Shown: piece by piece, positions 18,216 to 27,894 of the stretch
How positions within the stretch are numbered: the stretch's first letter is position 1
How the letters are laid out: each line of letters starts with the position of its first letter
Origin: Hyphomicrobiales bacterium
GTDB taxonomy: Bacteria; Pseudomonadota; Alphaproteobacteria; Rhizobiales; Xanthobacteraceae
Assembly (NCBI GenBank): GCA_017305715.1
Contig: JAFKKG010000025.1
Location: 1-64,000 of the forward strand
Length of the DNA: 64,000 nt
Reading direction: 5' to 3'
Notes under the pieces: model-generated
Database searches by the model: none
What the model was told of the DNA's origin: nothing
The model's input: the letters and a program-made list of their open reading frames with translations, nothing else
Program-made: the position numbers and the translations under genes

Positions 18216-19970
18216 ATGGGCAATTCCGATCATCAAGGCGTCGTCCCGGGCCAGCTCGAAGAGCCGGAGGTTATGACCTGCGATCTGTTGGTGGCGGGAT
18301 CCGGCGCGGGCGGCATGACGACCGCAATTGTCGCGCGCAAGAATGGTCTCGACGTTATCGTCGCCGAAAAAGAGCCGGTGATGGGCGGAACGACAGCGCT
18401 GTCCGGCGGCTATCTCTGGGTGCCGAACAACACGATCAACAAGGCGGCCGGCACTAAGGACAGCGTCGATGCAGCGCGCACCTATTTGCAGTATGAAGCC
18501 GGCAACCAGTTCGATGCCGATCGTGTCGAGGCATTCCTGCGCGAAGGTCCGCGCATGGTCGATTTCATGCAGGAGAATACCGAAGTCCGGTTCGATCCTG
18601 CGATCGCGTTTTCAGACTATCATCCCGATGCGCCCGGCGGGCTGCCGGGTGGGCGCTCGATCCTGACGCGCCCGGTGCGCGGCTCGATGCTGGCCGAGGA
18701 TCTCGGCAAGGTTCGCCGCGCAAGGCCCGAATTGACGCTGTTCGGCCTGACCATCGGCTCTGGCAAAGAGCTGTGGCACTTCTATCGCGCAACGCGGAAA
18801 ATCTCGTCGGCGGCCTATGTCGCCCGCCGCCTTTTCCTCCATGGGCTCGATCTTCTGACGCACGGCCGCGGGATGCTGCTCTCCAACGGCAATGCGCTGT
18901 CTGCGCGGTTGCTCCGCACCGCCCGCGATCTCGACATTCCGGTCTGGCTGGATAGTCCAGTGCGATCCTTGACCCGGAACGAGGAGGGCGCAGTTACCGG
19001 TGCGCTGGTTAGAACGCCACAGGGCTTGCGCCGGATCGTCGCGCGCAAGGGCGTCGTACTCGCATGTGGAGGATTCTCGCAGGACGTCGAGCGCCGCAAG
19101 AGCCTCTACCCACATGCAGCCGCCGAGGGAGAGCATGTCTCGTCGGCAAGTCCGGGCAATACCGGCGACGGTGTGCGGCTCGGCCAGTCGGTGGGCGGCA
19201 ACGTCGTCGAAGGCTATCCCAATCATGGCGCGTGGGCGCCGACCAGCCTCGTTCCACGCAAGGATGGCACCAAGGGCCCGTTCCCGCACTTCATCGATCG
19301 CGGCAAACCCGGCGTCATCGCCGTCCTGCGCAACGGACGGCGTTTCGTTAACGAAGCCAACAGCTATCATGACTTCGTGCAGGCAATGGTTCGTGCAACG
19401 CCGCGCGAGTCGGTGGTCGAAGCATTTCTGATTGTCGATCACCGCACCATCCGGCGCTATGGGCTCGGTTATGTGAAGCCAGCTCCGCTGCCCCTCGGTC
19501 CCGCCATCCGCTCGGGCTATCTGATCCGCGGCGAGACGCTCGCCGAACTTGCGCGCAACGCTGGTATCGACGCTTCGCAACTCGACGCCGTGGTTGCGCA
19601 GTGGAACGCTGATCTGAAGTCCGGCGTCGACAGTGCCTTCGGCAAGGGCAGCACCGCTTACAATCGCTTCCACGGCGATCCCGAGGTCAGCCCGAATCCA
19701 TGCATGGCGCCGATCGCAACGGCGCCGTTTTACGCGGTGCGCGTCATTCCTGGCGATATCGGCACCTTCACGGGTCTGCGCGCCGATGCCAAAGCGCGCG
19801 TTCTCGATGCGACCATGCGACCGGTGCCGGGGCTGTACGCCGCCGGGAATGACATGGCGAGCGTCGCAGGCGGCAATTACGTCGGCGGCGGCATCACGCT
19901 TGGGCCAGCGATGACGTTCGGATACATCGCTGCCCGGCACGCCGCCGGGATTGAAGAAAAAACAAGCTGA
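18216..19970 (+). CDS. FAD-dependent oxidoreductase, fumarate reductase/3-ketosteroid dehydrogenase-like
   Basis: A 584-residue flavoprotein. The dinucleotide motif is LLVAGSGAGGMTTAIVA near residue 25, followed by EKEPVMGGTTALSGGYLWVP, a signature shared by fumarate reductase flavoproteins and 3-ketosteroid delta-1 dehydrogenases. The C-terminal FAD segment GLYAAGNDMASVAGGNYVGGGITLGPAMTFGYIAARHA is complete. It starts at ATG 18216, 11 bp after the SDR stop. With an SDR and an ABC importer it suggests dehydrogenation of an imported cyclic ketone or similar compound; the substrate is an inference. No signal peptide is seen, so it is cytoplasmic. Confidence 0.86.
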   Translation: MGNSDHQGVVPGQLEEPEVMTCDLLVAGSGAGGMTTAIVARKNGLDVIVAEKEPVMGGTTALSGGYLWVPNNTINKAAGTKDSVDAARTYLQYEAGNQFDADRVEAFLREGPRMVDFMQENTEVRFDPAIAFSDYHPDAPGGLPGGRSILTRPVRGSMLAEDLGKVRRARPELTLFGLTIGSGKELWHFYRATRKISSAAYVARRLFLHGLDLLTHGRGMLLSNGNALSARLLRTARDLDIPVWLDSPVRSLTRNEEGAVTGALVRTPQGLRRIVARKGVVLACGGFSQDVERRKSLYPHAAAEGEHVSSASPGNTGDGVRLGQSVGGNVVEGYPNHGAWAPTSLVPRKDGTKGPFPHFIDRGKPGVIAVLRNGRRFVNEANSYHDFVQAMVRATPRESVVEAFLIVDHRTIRRYGLGYVKPAPLPLGPAIRSGYLIRGETLAELARNAGIDASQLDAVVAQWNADLKSGVDSAFGKGSTAYNRFHGDPEVSPNPCMAPIATAPFYAVRVIPGDIGTFTGLRADAKARVLDATMRPVPGLYAAGNDMASVAGGNYVGGGITLGPAMTFGYIAARHAAGIEEKTS

Positions 19971-20002
19971 GCATTCGCGTCAGCCAATACAGGGAGGAAA
20001 TA

Positions 20003-21157
20003 ATGCATCGCAGAACAGTTCTGAAGGGAATGCTTGCGGCGTCGATGGCGGCGACGGGCGGCAAGGCGTTCGCGCAGTCCTCGGAAATCCGGATCGGCTG
20101 CCTGAGCGCAGCCTCCGGACCGGCGGCATTTCTTGGCGCGTCCGAGAAAAACCAGTTCGATTTGATGGTCGAGCAGTTTAATGCGCAGGGCGGCATGTCC
20201 GGCCACAAGATCGTGCCGTTCTACTACGACACCGAAGGCAACAGCACGAACGCGGCCCAGCAGTTTCGCCGCCTCGCGGAGTCCGACAAGGTTCATGTCG
20301 TCGTCGGTCCCAGCACGACCGGAGAGTCGATGGTGCTCAAGCCGATCGCGGATGAGCTCAAGATCCCGATGATCACTATGACGGGAACGGAAGCGCTGGT
20401 CGTTCCGCCGACCCGCTACGTATTCAAGGTAGCTCCGACGGATCGGATCGTCTCCGCCCACATGCTATCTTTCGCCAAATCGAAGGGCTGGAGTAAAGTC
20501 GGCATTATTTCTTCCGCCGACGGCTTCGGTCAGGCGGGCGCAGGCTTCCTGAAGTCGAACGCCGAAAAGCTCGGTGTCAAGATTGTGCTCGCGGAAGAAT
20601 TCGGTCCGCGCGATACCGACATGACGCCGCAGATCCTGCGCATTCGCCGTGCTGAAGTCGATGCGATGTTGATCTGGAGCGTCAATCCCGGCCCGACGAT
20701 CATCCTGAAGAACGCCGCTGCGTCGGGCTTCAACAAGCCGATCGTGAACAGCTTCGGCGTCGCCAGCACGCAGCTGCTCGAGCAGGCCGGCGCCACGGCG
20801 GAGAACACCTACGTCTCGACGATGCGCCTGCTTTTGCCTGACGATCTCGCGCAAGACGATCCGCTGCGTCCGGTCATCAGCAAGGTCGCCGCTAACTATC
20901 GCGCGCGCTTCAAGGCTCCGGCCACGACCTTTGTCGGCCATCCCTACGACGCCATGACGCTGATCGAGCTGGCGCTGAAGAAGGCCGGCAAGGCGGATCG
21001 AGAAGCTCTCGTGGATGCGATCCATTCGGGCATCAGTTTCCCGGGCTGCAATGGCGAAATGGATTTTTCGGCCGCAAACCCCGGCGGACAGACAGAGGGG
21101 TCGAGGCCCGTCGTGATGGTTCAGATCAAGGCTGGAAAATTCACGATCGCCGAGTGA
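20003..21157 (+). CDS. ABC transporter substrate-binding protein (LivJ/Peripla_BP_6 type)
   Basis: A 384-residue periplasmic binding protein. The N-terminus MHRRTVLKGMLAASMAATGGKAFAQ has a paired-arginine export signal of Tat type and an AFAQ cleavage site. The mature part begins SSEIRIGCLSAASGPAAFLGAS, as in leucine/aromatic-acid-type binding proteins, with VVVGPSTTGESMVLKPIAD and YDAMTLIELALKKAG further on. A GGAGG site precedes the ATG. It heads a complete set of two permeases and two ATPases. LIV-type systems in soil bacteria also import aromatic and alicyclic acids, so the cargo may be the substrate of the neighbouring SDR and flavoprotein. Confidence 0.9.
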   Translation: MHRRTVLKGMLAASMAATGGKAFAQSSEIRIGCLSAASGPAAFLGASEKNQFDLMVEQFNAQGGMSGHKIVPFYYDTEGNSTNAAQQFRRLAESDKVHVVVGPSTTGESMVLKPIADELKIPMITMTGTEALVVPPTRYVFKVAPTDRIVSAHMLSFAKSKGWSKVGIISSADGFGQAGAGFLKSNAEKLGVKIVLAEEFGPRDTDMTPQILRIRRAEVDAMLIWSVNPGPTIILKNAAASGFNKPIVNSFGVASTQLLEQAGATAENTYVSTMRLLLPDDLAQDDPLRPVISKVAANYRARFKAPATTFVGHPYDAMTLIELALKKAGKADREALVDAIHSGISFPGCNGEMDFSAANPGGQTEGSRPVVMVQIKAGKFTIAE

Positions 21158-21182
21158 CTCCAAATCGGGAGGGGATCGTCCC

Positions 21183-22058
21183 ATGAGCGACTTCTTGCAG
21201 ATATTGATCAGTGGCGGCATCGTCGGTTGCATCTACGCCATGGCGGCCCTCGGTTTCACGATCGTGTTCAACGCAACGCGCGTCGTGAATTTCGCCAATG
21301 GCGAATTCCTCATGCTCGGCAGCTTGGGGCTCGCGGGCGCTATTGCAACAGCGGGTCTTCCCCTTTGGCTCGCCGTTATCGTGACGATCCTCTGCACAAC
21401 ACTTGTCGGTGTCGCGATGCAGGTGGTCTTGTTGGATCATGCCCGCAGCGCCGACGAGCTCACACTTGTGATGCTAACGATCGGCACCGGCCTCGCTCTG
21501 CGGGGTGCGGCCGCGCTGGTGTTCGGTCGCGAAGTCGCTTTCGTTCAGGATTTCGGCCTGTTTCCGATGATCCTGATCGGAGACATCTATGTCATCAGCC
21601 AGGGCGTCTGGATCGCCCTTACATTGGTCTGTGTCAGCATCGGCTTGTGGTTCTTGTTCGCGCGCACCACCTTCGGCAAGGCGATGCGGGCGGCCAGCCA
21701 GGAGCCGCGGGCTGCCGCGCTGTGTGGGATCGAACCGCGGCGCGCGGCTGCGACGGCCTTCGCCCTTGCGGCCGCACTCGGTGGTCTTGCCGGCGCGCTG
21801 GTGACGCCGATCTCCGCGGCATTCTACGAGAACGGCATCTTTCTGGGGCTGAAGGGCTTTGCAGCCGCGGTCGCAGGTGGGCTCGGCAATCCGCTGGGCG
21901 CAGTCGTGGGCGGGCTGGTCATCGGCATGGTTGAGGCCATGACCGCCGGCTATGTCTCGTCCGGTTACAAGGACGGCGTTGCGTTCATCGTGCTGCTTTT
22001 TGTTCTTCTGCTGCGCCCGACGGGATTGTTCGGCGGAACTTCCGTGAACCGGGTCTGA
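21183..22058 (+). CDS. Branched-chain amino acid-type ABC transporter permease (LivH type)
   Basis: A 291-residue inner-membrane permease with about eight hydrophobic segments. IVGCIYAMAALGFTIVFNATRVVNFANGEF is the LivH hallmark near the N-terminus, and GLKGFAAAVAGGLGNPLGAVVGGLVIG is the conserved cytoplasmic coupling loop. GGGAGGGG lies just before the ATG. It pairs with the LivM-type permease that follows 4 bp after its stop. Confidence 0.9.
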   Translation: MSDFLQILISGGIVGCIYAMAALGFTIVFNATRVVNFANGEFLMLGSLGLAGAIATAGLPLWLAVIVTILCTTLVGVAMQVVLLDHARSADELTLVMLTIGTGLALRGAAALVFGREVAFVQDFGLFPMILIGDIYVISQGVWIALTLVCVSIGLWFLFARTTFGKAMRAASQEPRAAALCGIEPRRAAATAFALAAALGGLAGALVTPISAAFYENGIFLGLKGFAAAVAGGLGNPLGAVVGGLVIGMVEAMTAGYVSSGYKDGVAFIVLLFVLLLRPTGLFGGTSVNRV

Positions 22059-22062
22059 GATC

Positions 22063-23022
22063 ATGTCCGCTCCCAATTCCGGCCTGCGGCGCGATCTCCT
22101 GCGTCTGCTCGCGCTTATTGCGGTGCTCGTTGTCCTTGAGTTCGTTCTCAAGAGCCAATTTTATCGCAGCACTGTCATTCTCTCGATGATCTTCGCGATT
22201 GCGGCGATTGGCCTGACGCTTCTGATGGGGTTTGCCGGCCAGTTGTCGATTGGGCAGGGCGCCTTCTTCGGCATCGGCGCCTATACTGCCGCGCTCGCGC
22301 TCCAGCGCCTGGGCCTGCCGACCGTCGGGGCGCTCGCGCTTGCGGCATTGGTTCCGGCGCTGGTCGGCTTTGTCATCGCACGTCCGATCCTGCGACTCGC
22401 AGGCCATAATCTGGCGCTCGCCACGCTTGCTCTCGGGGCCGTCTTCTATGTCGTTGCCACGCAATGGACCGGCATCACCGGCGGCATCGATCCCGGTATC
22501 AACGGTCTGCCGGCCTTGCGATGGTTCGGCTTTGAGCATGGCCGGGTAATCTTCTGGCTGTCCGGGGCTTGCCTCGTACTCTGCACCGCCGTGGCCCTGA
22601 TGCTGGTCGACGGACGCTTCGGCCGGGCGTTGAAGGCTGTGAAGACGTCGGAGATCGTTGCAAGCTGCACCGGCATCGATGTGGCCCGGACGAAGGCGGT
22701 GGTGTTCGCGATCGCTGCAGGTTTCGCCGGCCTGTCCGGAGCTCTGTTCGGGCTGTTTCTGCGCTCTTTCAACGCGACATCTTTCAACATCAGCCTGTCG
22801 ATGGAACTTCTGATGATGGTGATCGTGGGATCGCTAACCACGATCTGGGGTGCTCTGTTCGGTGCTCTGGCAATCGTGGTCCTGCCGAATCTTCTTGAAG
22901 GTTTCGATCACGCCAAATTGCTGATCTATGGATTGATGATGGTCGCTGTCATGATGTTCGCGCCCGACGGTCTCGCAGAAACCGTGGCCCGGCTGTTCAC
23001 CAGGCGGAGGGCGGTGTTGTGA
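22063..23022 (+). CDS. Branched-chain amino acid-type ABC transporter permease (LivM type)
   Basis: A 319-residue permease. It contains the LivM signature LLMGFAGQLSIGQGAFFGIGAYTAA and a C-terminal coupling loop MVIVGSLTTIWGALFGALAIVVLP. It is the second membrane subunit of the importer. Its stop codon overlaps the GTG start of the next ATPase gene (GTGA), which indicates translational coupling. Confidence 0.9.
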   Translation: MSAPNSGLRRDLLRLLALIAVLVVLEFVLKSQFYRSTVILSMIFAIAAIGLTLLMGFAGQLSIGQGAFFGIGAYTAALALQRLGLPTVGALALAALVPALVGFVIARPILRLAGHNLALATLALGAVFYVVATQWTGITGGIDPGINGLPALRWFGFEHGRVIFWLSGACLVLCTAVALMLVDGRFGRALKAVKTSEIVASCTGIDVARTKAVVFAIAAGFAGLSGALFGLFLRSFNATSFNISLSMELLMMVIVGSLTTIWGALFGALAIVVLPNLLEGFDHAKLLIYGLMMVAVMMFAPDGLAETVARLFTRRRAVL

Positions 23023-23810
23023 CCGCGACGCTTTCGCTTCACGGGATCTCGAAGTCGTTTGGCGGATTAAATGCGGTCGAAGACGTCTCGTTCGATCTGC
23101 CGCCGGCCGTCGTTACGGCGTTGATTGGCCCCAACGGTGCTGGAAAATCAACGATCATCAACCTCATTGCCGGGATCTTCGCGCCCAATGGCGGCCGGGT
23201 CATGCTCTGCGAGACCGACATTACTGCGCTGCCTATGTTCCGCCGCGCATGTCTCGGTGTGGCGCGAACCTATCAGACGCCGCAAATGATCCACGGCCTC
23301 GATGCGCTAGGAAACGTCATGGCCGGCGCCTATCGCTTCGGCAGTCATGGACTGCTGACGACGATCTTCATGCCGTGGGTGGTCGCCAGGGAGAATTCGG
23401 AGATGGCCGAACGCGCCGCTGCGGCGCTGCGTAAGGCCGCGGTGCCGGAAATCTGGTGGGACCGCCGCGCCGTCGATCTGCCGTACGGCATTCAGAGGCG
23501 TGTCGAGATCGCGCGGGCGATCGCGCAGGGACCGAAGATTCTGATGCTCGACGAGCCTGCGGCAGGTCTCAATCCTGCCGAGACCGCCGAGATCGGCGAG
23601 TTGCTCATCGAGATCGCCACCGACGGCGTCGCGGTGCTGCTCGTCGAGCACGACATGCCTCTGGTGATGTCGACGGCAACCCAGGTTGTGGTGGTGAATT
23701 TCGGCCGCCGGCTTGCGGTTGGCAGTCCGACGCAGATCATGGCCAACCCCGAAGTTGTTGCGGCATATCTCGGCGCCGATGTGAGCGCGGATGATGAGGT
23801 CTTCGCATGA
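23019..23810 (+). CDS. ABC transporter ATP-binding protein (LivG type)
   Basis: A 263-residue ATPase. Walker A is GPNGAGKST, the signature region is replaced by the LivG-type PYGIQRRVEIARAIAQGPKI, Walker B is LMLDEPAAGLNP, and the switch is LVEHDMPLV. VARTYQTPQMI is the Q-loop. It starts with GTG inside the livM-type stop and its own stop overlaps the next ATG (ATGA), so the four downstream subunits are translated as one block. Confidence 0.9.
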   Translation: MTATLSLHGISKSFGGLNAVEDVSFDLPPAVVTALIGPNGAGKSTIINLIAGIFAPNGGRVMLCETDITALPMFRRACLGVARTYQTPQMIHGLDALGNVMAGAYRFGSHGLLTTIFMPWVVARENSEMAERAAAALRKAAVPEIWWDRRAVDLPYGIQRRVEIARAIAQGPKILMLDEPAAGLNPAETAEIGELLIEIATDGVAVLLVEHDMPLVMSTATQVVVVNFGRRLAVGSPTQIMANPEVVAAYLGADVSADDEVFA

Positions 23811-24535
23811 CGGGTCTTTTGCGATTGGACAATCTCGTCGCCGGATACGGTTCGCTAACGGTGCTGAAGGGCCTGTCGCTCAGCGTCGCGAAGGGCGAGA
23901 TCGTCGGGTTGGTCGGCGCCAACGGCGCGGGCAAGTCAACGCTTTTGAATGCAATTTCCGGCGTCATCCCGATGCGCAGCGGCAGCATCCTGTTTGATGG
24001 CGAAAATCTTGGCGGCCGTCGTGCCGCCGCTATTGCGCGCGCGGGATTGCGGCATGTGCCGGAAGGACGCCGCGTCTTTGCCGAGCTTTCGGTTGAGGAC
24101 AATCTTCGGCTCGGCGCCTATGGCACGCGCAACGACGGGATCGAAAAGCGATTGCCGGAAATCTTCGAGATGTTTCCGCGTCTCGTCGAGCGCCGTCACC
24201 AGGCGGCGGGCACTATGTCGGGCGGCGAGCAGCAGATGCTCGCAATCGGTCGCGCGTTGATGGCCAAACCCCGTCTTCTGATGCTGGATGAGCCATCGAT
24301 GGGACTGGCGCCTTTGGTGGTGGCGGAGATTTTCCGGCTCATCCGGTCGTTGCGCGACGATTTCGGTCTCGGCATTCTGCTGGTCGAGCAGAATGCCCGG
24401 GCCGCTTTGCGGGTCTCGGATCGCGCCTGTGTGATGGCGCTTGGACGTTTCGAACTGGAAGGCACCGGACGGGAATTGCTTCGTAATCCCGCTGTCACGC
24501 AGGCATTTCTTGGGGCGGTACCAAGGCCGGTGTGA
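23807..24535 (+). CDS. ABC transporter ATP-binding protein (LivF type)
   Basis: A 242-residue ATPase and partner of the LivG-type subunit. Walker A is GANGAGKST, the signature is MSGGEQQMLAIGRAL, Walker B is LLMLDEPSMGLAPL, and the switch is LVEQNAR. HVPEGRRVFAELSVEDNLRLGAY is the family-specific segment after the Q-loop. It completes a five-gene importer. A truncated frame and IS3 debris follow it. Confidence 0.9.
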   Translation: MTGLLRLDNLVAGYGSLTVLKGLSLSVAKGEIVGLVGANGAGKSTLLNAISGVIPMRSGSILFDGENLGGRRAAAIARAGLRHVPEGRRVFAELSVEDNLRLGAYGTRNDGIEKRLPEIFEMFPRLVERRHQAAGTMSGGEQQMLAIGRALMAKPRLLMLDEPSMGLAPLVVAEIFRLIRSLRDDFGLGILLVEQNARAALRVSDRACVMALGRFELEGTGRELLRNPAVTQAFLGAVPRPV

Positions 24536-24601
24536 AAGTTCCGACCGAACCTGGAGCAAATCAAACGACCGCGGATCGCGTGCAGTAGGCCGGGGAGCAG
24601 C

Positions 24602-24800
24602 ATGACCACATTGCAGCAGCAACACTCGATCGATTTCCAGTCGTTCGTGTTTGACTATGCTCGCGGGTTTGACGAAGCGCGCGGCCTCGGCCGGCCGCAG
24701 ATCGGGACCGCCGGGCGCGACCTCGAAATGTGGCGCGCGCTTGAGGGCAAAGCGACGTCAAGTCGGCTGAAATCGAACGCGAGGCACTCTTGCCCGCCGC
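24602..24800 (+). pseudogene. Truncated 5-prime end of an unidentified gene
   Basis: A reading frame starts at ATG 24602 behind a GGGGAG ribosome site and encodes MTTLQQQHSIDFQSFVFDYA and about 40 more residues (GFDEARGLGRPQIGTAGRDLEMWRALEG). It then runs into IS3-type sequence. It looks like the start of the gene that once followed the ABC transporter genes and was cut by the insertion. I do not recognise the family. Confidence 0.4.
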
Positions 24801-24804
24801 CGCT

Positions 24805-25398
24805 CAGGGGCGGCGTCGGGTCAGTCGGCGTAGCGGGCGCAAAAGAGCGCTTGGCACAAGGGCTCCGATCACGTTGCCTCAAGGGCCGAACCAGCGATGG
24901 TCGCTCGACTTCGTCAGCGATACCCTGACCGACAGCGGGCGGTTTCGTATGCTGGCCGTAGTGGACGATTTCACCCGGGAGTGCGTCGCATTGGTCGCCG
25001 ACACCTCGCTCTCGGGCGCCTGGGTAGGCCGTGAGCTTGATACGGCGATCGCCCGGAGCGGGCGTCCCCTTACGATCGTCAGCGACAACGGAACTGAGTT
25101 CACCAGCATGGCCATCTTGAGCTGGTCTCAGCAGACAAGGATCGAATGGCACTATATCGCTCCGGGCAAACTCGATCATGCCCGCGAGTTGCTCGCTGAT
25201 TGGCTGTACGACTACAACACCGTCCGTCCGCACAGCGGGATCGGCAATCTGCCACCGGCAACCTACGCAAAGCTCAACGCTTCCGATATGCAACGGGACG
25301 GAGCGCTTGAGCTAACCTGGGGCTCCGCGCCCCGTCCCGTTGCATCACCGAGCCATACAGGCTCAAATGAGAACGGGATTCTGCCCATCGTTGGATGA
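24805..25398 (+). pseudogene. IS3-family orfB transposase remnant with internal deletion
   Basis: The frame carries the integrase core of an IS3-type transposase: RKRALGTRAPITLPQGPNQRW, SLDFVSDTLTDSGRFR with the first catalytic Asp, and IVSDNGTEFTS with the second. It then jumps from EWHYIAPGK directly to LDHARELLADWLYDYNTVRPHSGIGNLPPATYA. The roughly 30 residues that should lie between (the block with the third catalytic residue, a Glu) are missing, and the frame is kept. The upstream part and orfA are also absent. It is therefore catalytically dead. It lies between the transporter genes and the second SDR. Confidence 0.8.
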
Positions 25399-25714
25399 AG
25401 CTTGGGGCTCAGGTCACTCTCATAGGGACGATATGAGTAACGAAGACTGATACCGTCTCATCTGCCCTGTTATAATATGGAGAGCAATATGCACGTGCTC
25501 ACGCCGAACCCTCTCCCCATCAAAAGCCGCTCGTCGGTCGTAAAGGACAATATGTCTGGCCTCGGTTGTCCGACGCCGTTGCTGCCGACCGCCCGAGCTC
25601 GCATCAGGGACCTTTGCTGGCGTGATCGCGCGTGACGCCAGCACGACGCCGAGTAGCCAGATGCAACCTCGAACGAACGCGTGATGCGACTCTGTTGAAT
25701 TGGAGGACGAGACT
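25399..25714. other. Intergenic stretch before the second SDR gene
   Basis: No recognised gene. A TATAAT box at 25471-25476 lies just upstream of an AGAG site and a 48-codon frame starting at 25489 (MHVLTPNPLPIKSRSS), which has no family I can name and may be a remnant. The SDR ribosome site GGAGG is at 25702-25706. Confidence 0.35.
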
Positions 25715-26521
25715 TTGGCTCAAGATGCAAATTTGGATGTGACGCCGACGATAGGAAACATGTTGTACCCTAATCTGCTGAAGGGAAACGTCGCGGTCGT
25801 GACGGGGGCCGCACAGGGAAATGGCGCGGCGATCGCGCGCGGCCTGGCCCGATATGGTGCACGAATCGCGGTGGCGGATCGCGATGAGCAAGGCGCGCGA
25901 GCAGTTGCGGACTCCATTACGGAGAATGGCGGCGAAGCATCAGCCCTTCATCTGAATGTGGCTGATATGGAGGGATGCGAGCGAGGCGCTGCGGCGATCG
26001 CGCGCGAACTCGGCCCGGCGTCGATCCTCGTCAACAATGCCGGAATCGTTCGCCGCGTTGGAATTGAGGAGAACATCTTCCTCGACTCGGTCAAGGACCA
26101 GTTCTCCGTCAATGCGCTGGGCTCGGCCCAGATGGTCAAGGCGCTATTGCCGCAACTGCGCGAAACGCGGGGACGCATTGTCAATATCGGCTCGATCGCG
26201 AGCTTCAACGCGACCACTGGCGGCATCGGCTATGGCCTGTCGAAGGGCGGCGTCCTGTTGATGACGAAGACGATGGCGGCCGAACTGGCGCAGTATGGCA
26301 TCCGTGTTAATGGCATCGCCCCGGGCATCATCATCACGCCCATGACGGAGCCGACGCGCAACAATGCTGGTGTGGCGGCTCGTTATCTGGAGCATATCCC
26401 GCTCAATCGTTTCGGGGAGGCCGATGAGTTGGTCGGTCCCGTCGTGTTCCTCGTCTCGACCCTGTCCTCATATGTTACAGGCGTGATGCTGCCGGTTGAT
26501 GGCGGCTACCTGGCGATCTGA
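25715..26521 (+). CDS. Short-chain dehydrogenase/reductase (SDR), paralogue of the one at 17386
   Basis: A 268-residue Rossmann-fold oxidoreductase. The cofactor loop VTGAAQGNGAAIARGL is almost identical to that of the SDR at 17386; ILVNNAG, the Ser in NIGSIASF, the Tyr/Lys in YGLSKGG and the end MLPVDGGYLAI also correspond. The best start is TTG at 25715, placed 8 bp after GGAGG; a TTG at 25700 overlaps the ribosome site, and the first ATG at 25760 would cut the N-terminal tail found in the paralogue. Asp in AVADRD favours NAD(H). It probably belonged to the same pathway before the IS3 insertion separated it. Confidence 0.87.
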   Translation: MAQDANLDVTPTIGNMLYPNLLKGNVAVVTGAAQGNGAAIARGLARYGARIAVADRDEQGARAVADSITENGGEASALHLNVADMEGCERGAAAIARELGPASILVNNAGIVRRVGIEENIFLDSVKDQFSVNALGSAQMVKALLPQLRETRGRIVNIGSIASFNATTGGIGYGLSKGGVLLMTKTMAAELAQYGIRVNGIAPGIIITPMTEPTRNNAGVAARYLEHIPLNRFGEADELVGPVVFLVSTLSSYVTGVMLPVDGGYLAI

Positions 26522-26823
26522 GAGCGTTGCAGGGCTGAAACGTCGCAATAGCTTCAGCCGACCCAAACTTCGAAAGGTTCGCGTGACTGCCTGCGCGCGG
26601 ATGCAGACCTTTGCGCTGCCATGACACAAAGAATGTTCGAAGGGTTGACGCTGCTCGTCGCAACGCAGCCCGGGACGTCCAAAACCTCCGCAAGAAGCAG
26701 CGATAGCTGCTCGCGAAACGTACGAGAGCCGTCAGCGATAAAGCTATTGCCGCGAACGGTGTTTACAATAGCAGCGCGACAAGCGGGTGAATCTGATTAC
26801 AGAGTGATCGCAAGCACATATGA
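26522..26823. other. Spacer between SDR gene and IS630 element
   Basis: About 300 bp without a credible reading frame. It ends at the TA dinucleotide where the IS630 element was inserted. No terminator hairpin with a T run was found. Confidence 0.4.
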
Positions 26824-27894
26824 TACCAACGGCCCGAAACTGTGACTCATTAGGGATTCCCAAATCAGTGAAACTCTGACTCGATGCTGGCTTTTGAGAG
26901 GAGCGGCATCGATGGGAGCGGCGGTATCGATCACCCGACTTGATCTGACGGCTTCAGAGCTTCGCAAGGCGGCAAGCGGGGAGAAGAATAGTGCCGCGGC
27001 GCGTCGGATACTTGCGCTTGCGCTGGTGCTCGATGGCTTGGACCGCAAAACGGCGGCCGAAACCTGCGGCATGGACCGTCAGACCTTGCGGGACTGGGTG
27101 CACCGTTACAACGCCGCGGGACTCGTCGGGCTTCGCAATCTCAAATCGCCAGGTCCCGGATCAAAACTCACGGCGCGGCAGCAGGCCGAATTGGCCGAGC
27201 TTGTCGAGGCCGGCCCCGACCCCGCGGTGCACGGGGTAGTGCGTTGGCGGCGGGTCGATCTGCGCGACGAATTGCAGCGGCGCTTCGGTGTCGCGCTACA
27301 TGAGCGTTCGGTCGGGAAGGTTCTAGCCAAGCTCGGCTACCGCAAACTGTCGGTAAGGCCCCGCCACCCACAGGCTGACGAAGAAGCCCAGGAGGCGTTT
27401 AAAAAAACTTCGCCGCGACAGTCAGAGCACAAATCCCCGACCGCGCCAAAGGTAAGCCGATCGAAATCTGGTTCCAAGATGAGGCCCGGATCGGCCAGCA
27501 GGGCACGCTGACCCGCGTCTGGGCCAAGCGTGGAACGAGGCCCCGCGCGCCACACGACCGACGCTACGACTGGGCCTACCTGTTCGGCGCGGCCTGTCCG
27601 CAACGTCGCGTCGCAGCAGGCTTGGTCATGCCGGCGGCGAACGCCGAGACCATGTCGCTGCATCTCACTGCTATCGGCCGCAAGGTGGCGGCAGGTAGCC
27701 ACGCCGCTCTCGGCCTCGATGGCGCCGGCTATCATATTGCTGCCGCGCTTACGATCCCCGAAAACATCACCCTCGTGCGGCTGCCACCCTCATATGGGGA
27801 TTTGAGAGTCAAGCCTGTTCGATCTGTCCGGGTAAGGGGTTGGCGGTAGGAGGGCGGCGCGCGGAGCCATGCGTAGCGCAGCGCGACGACCGGG

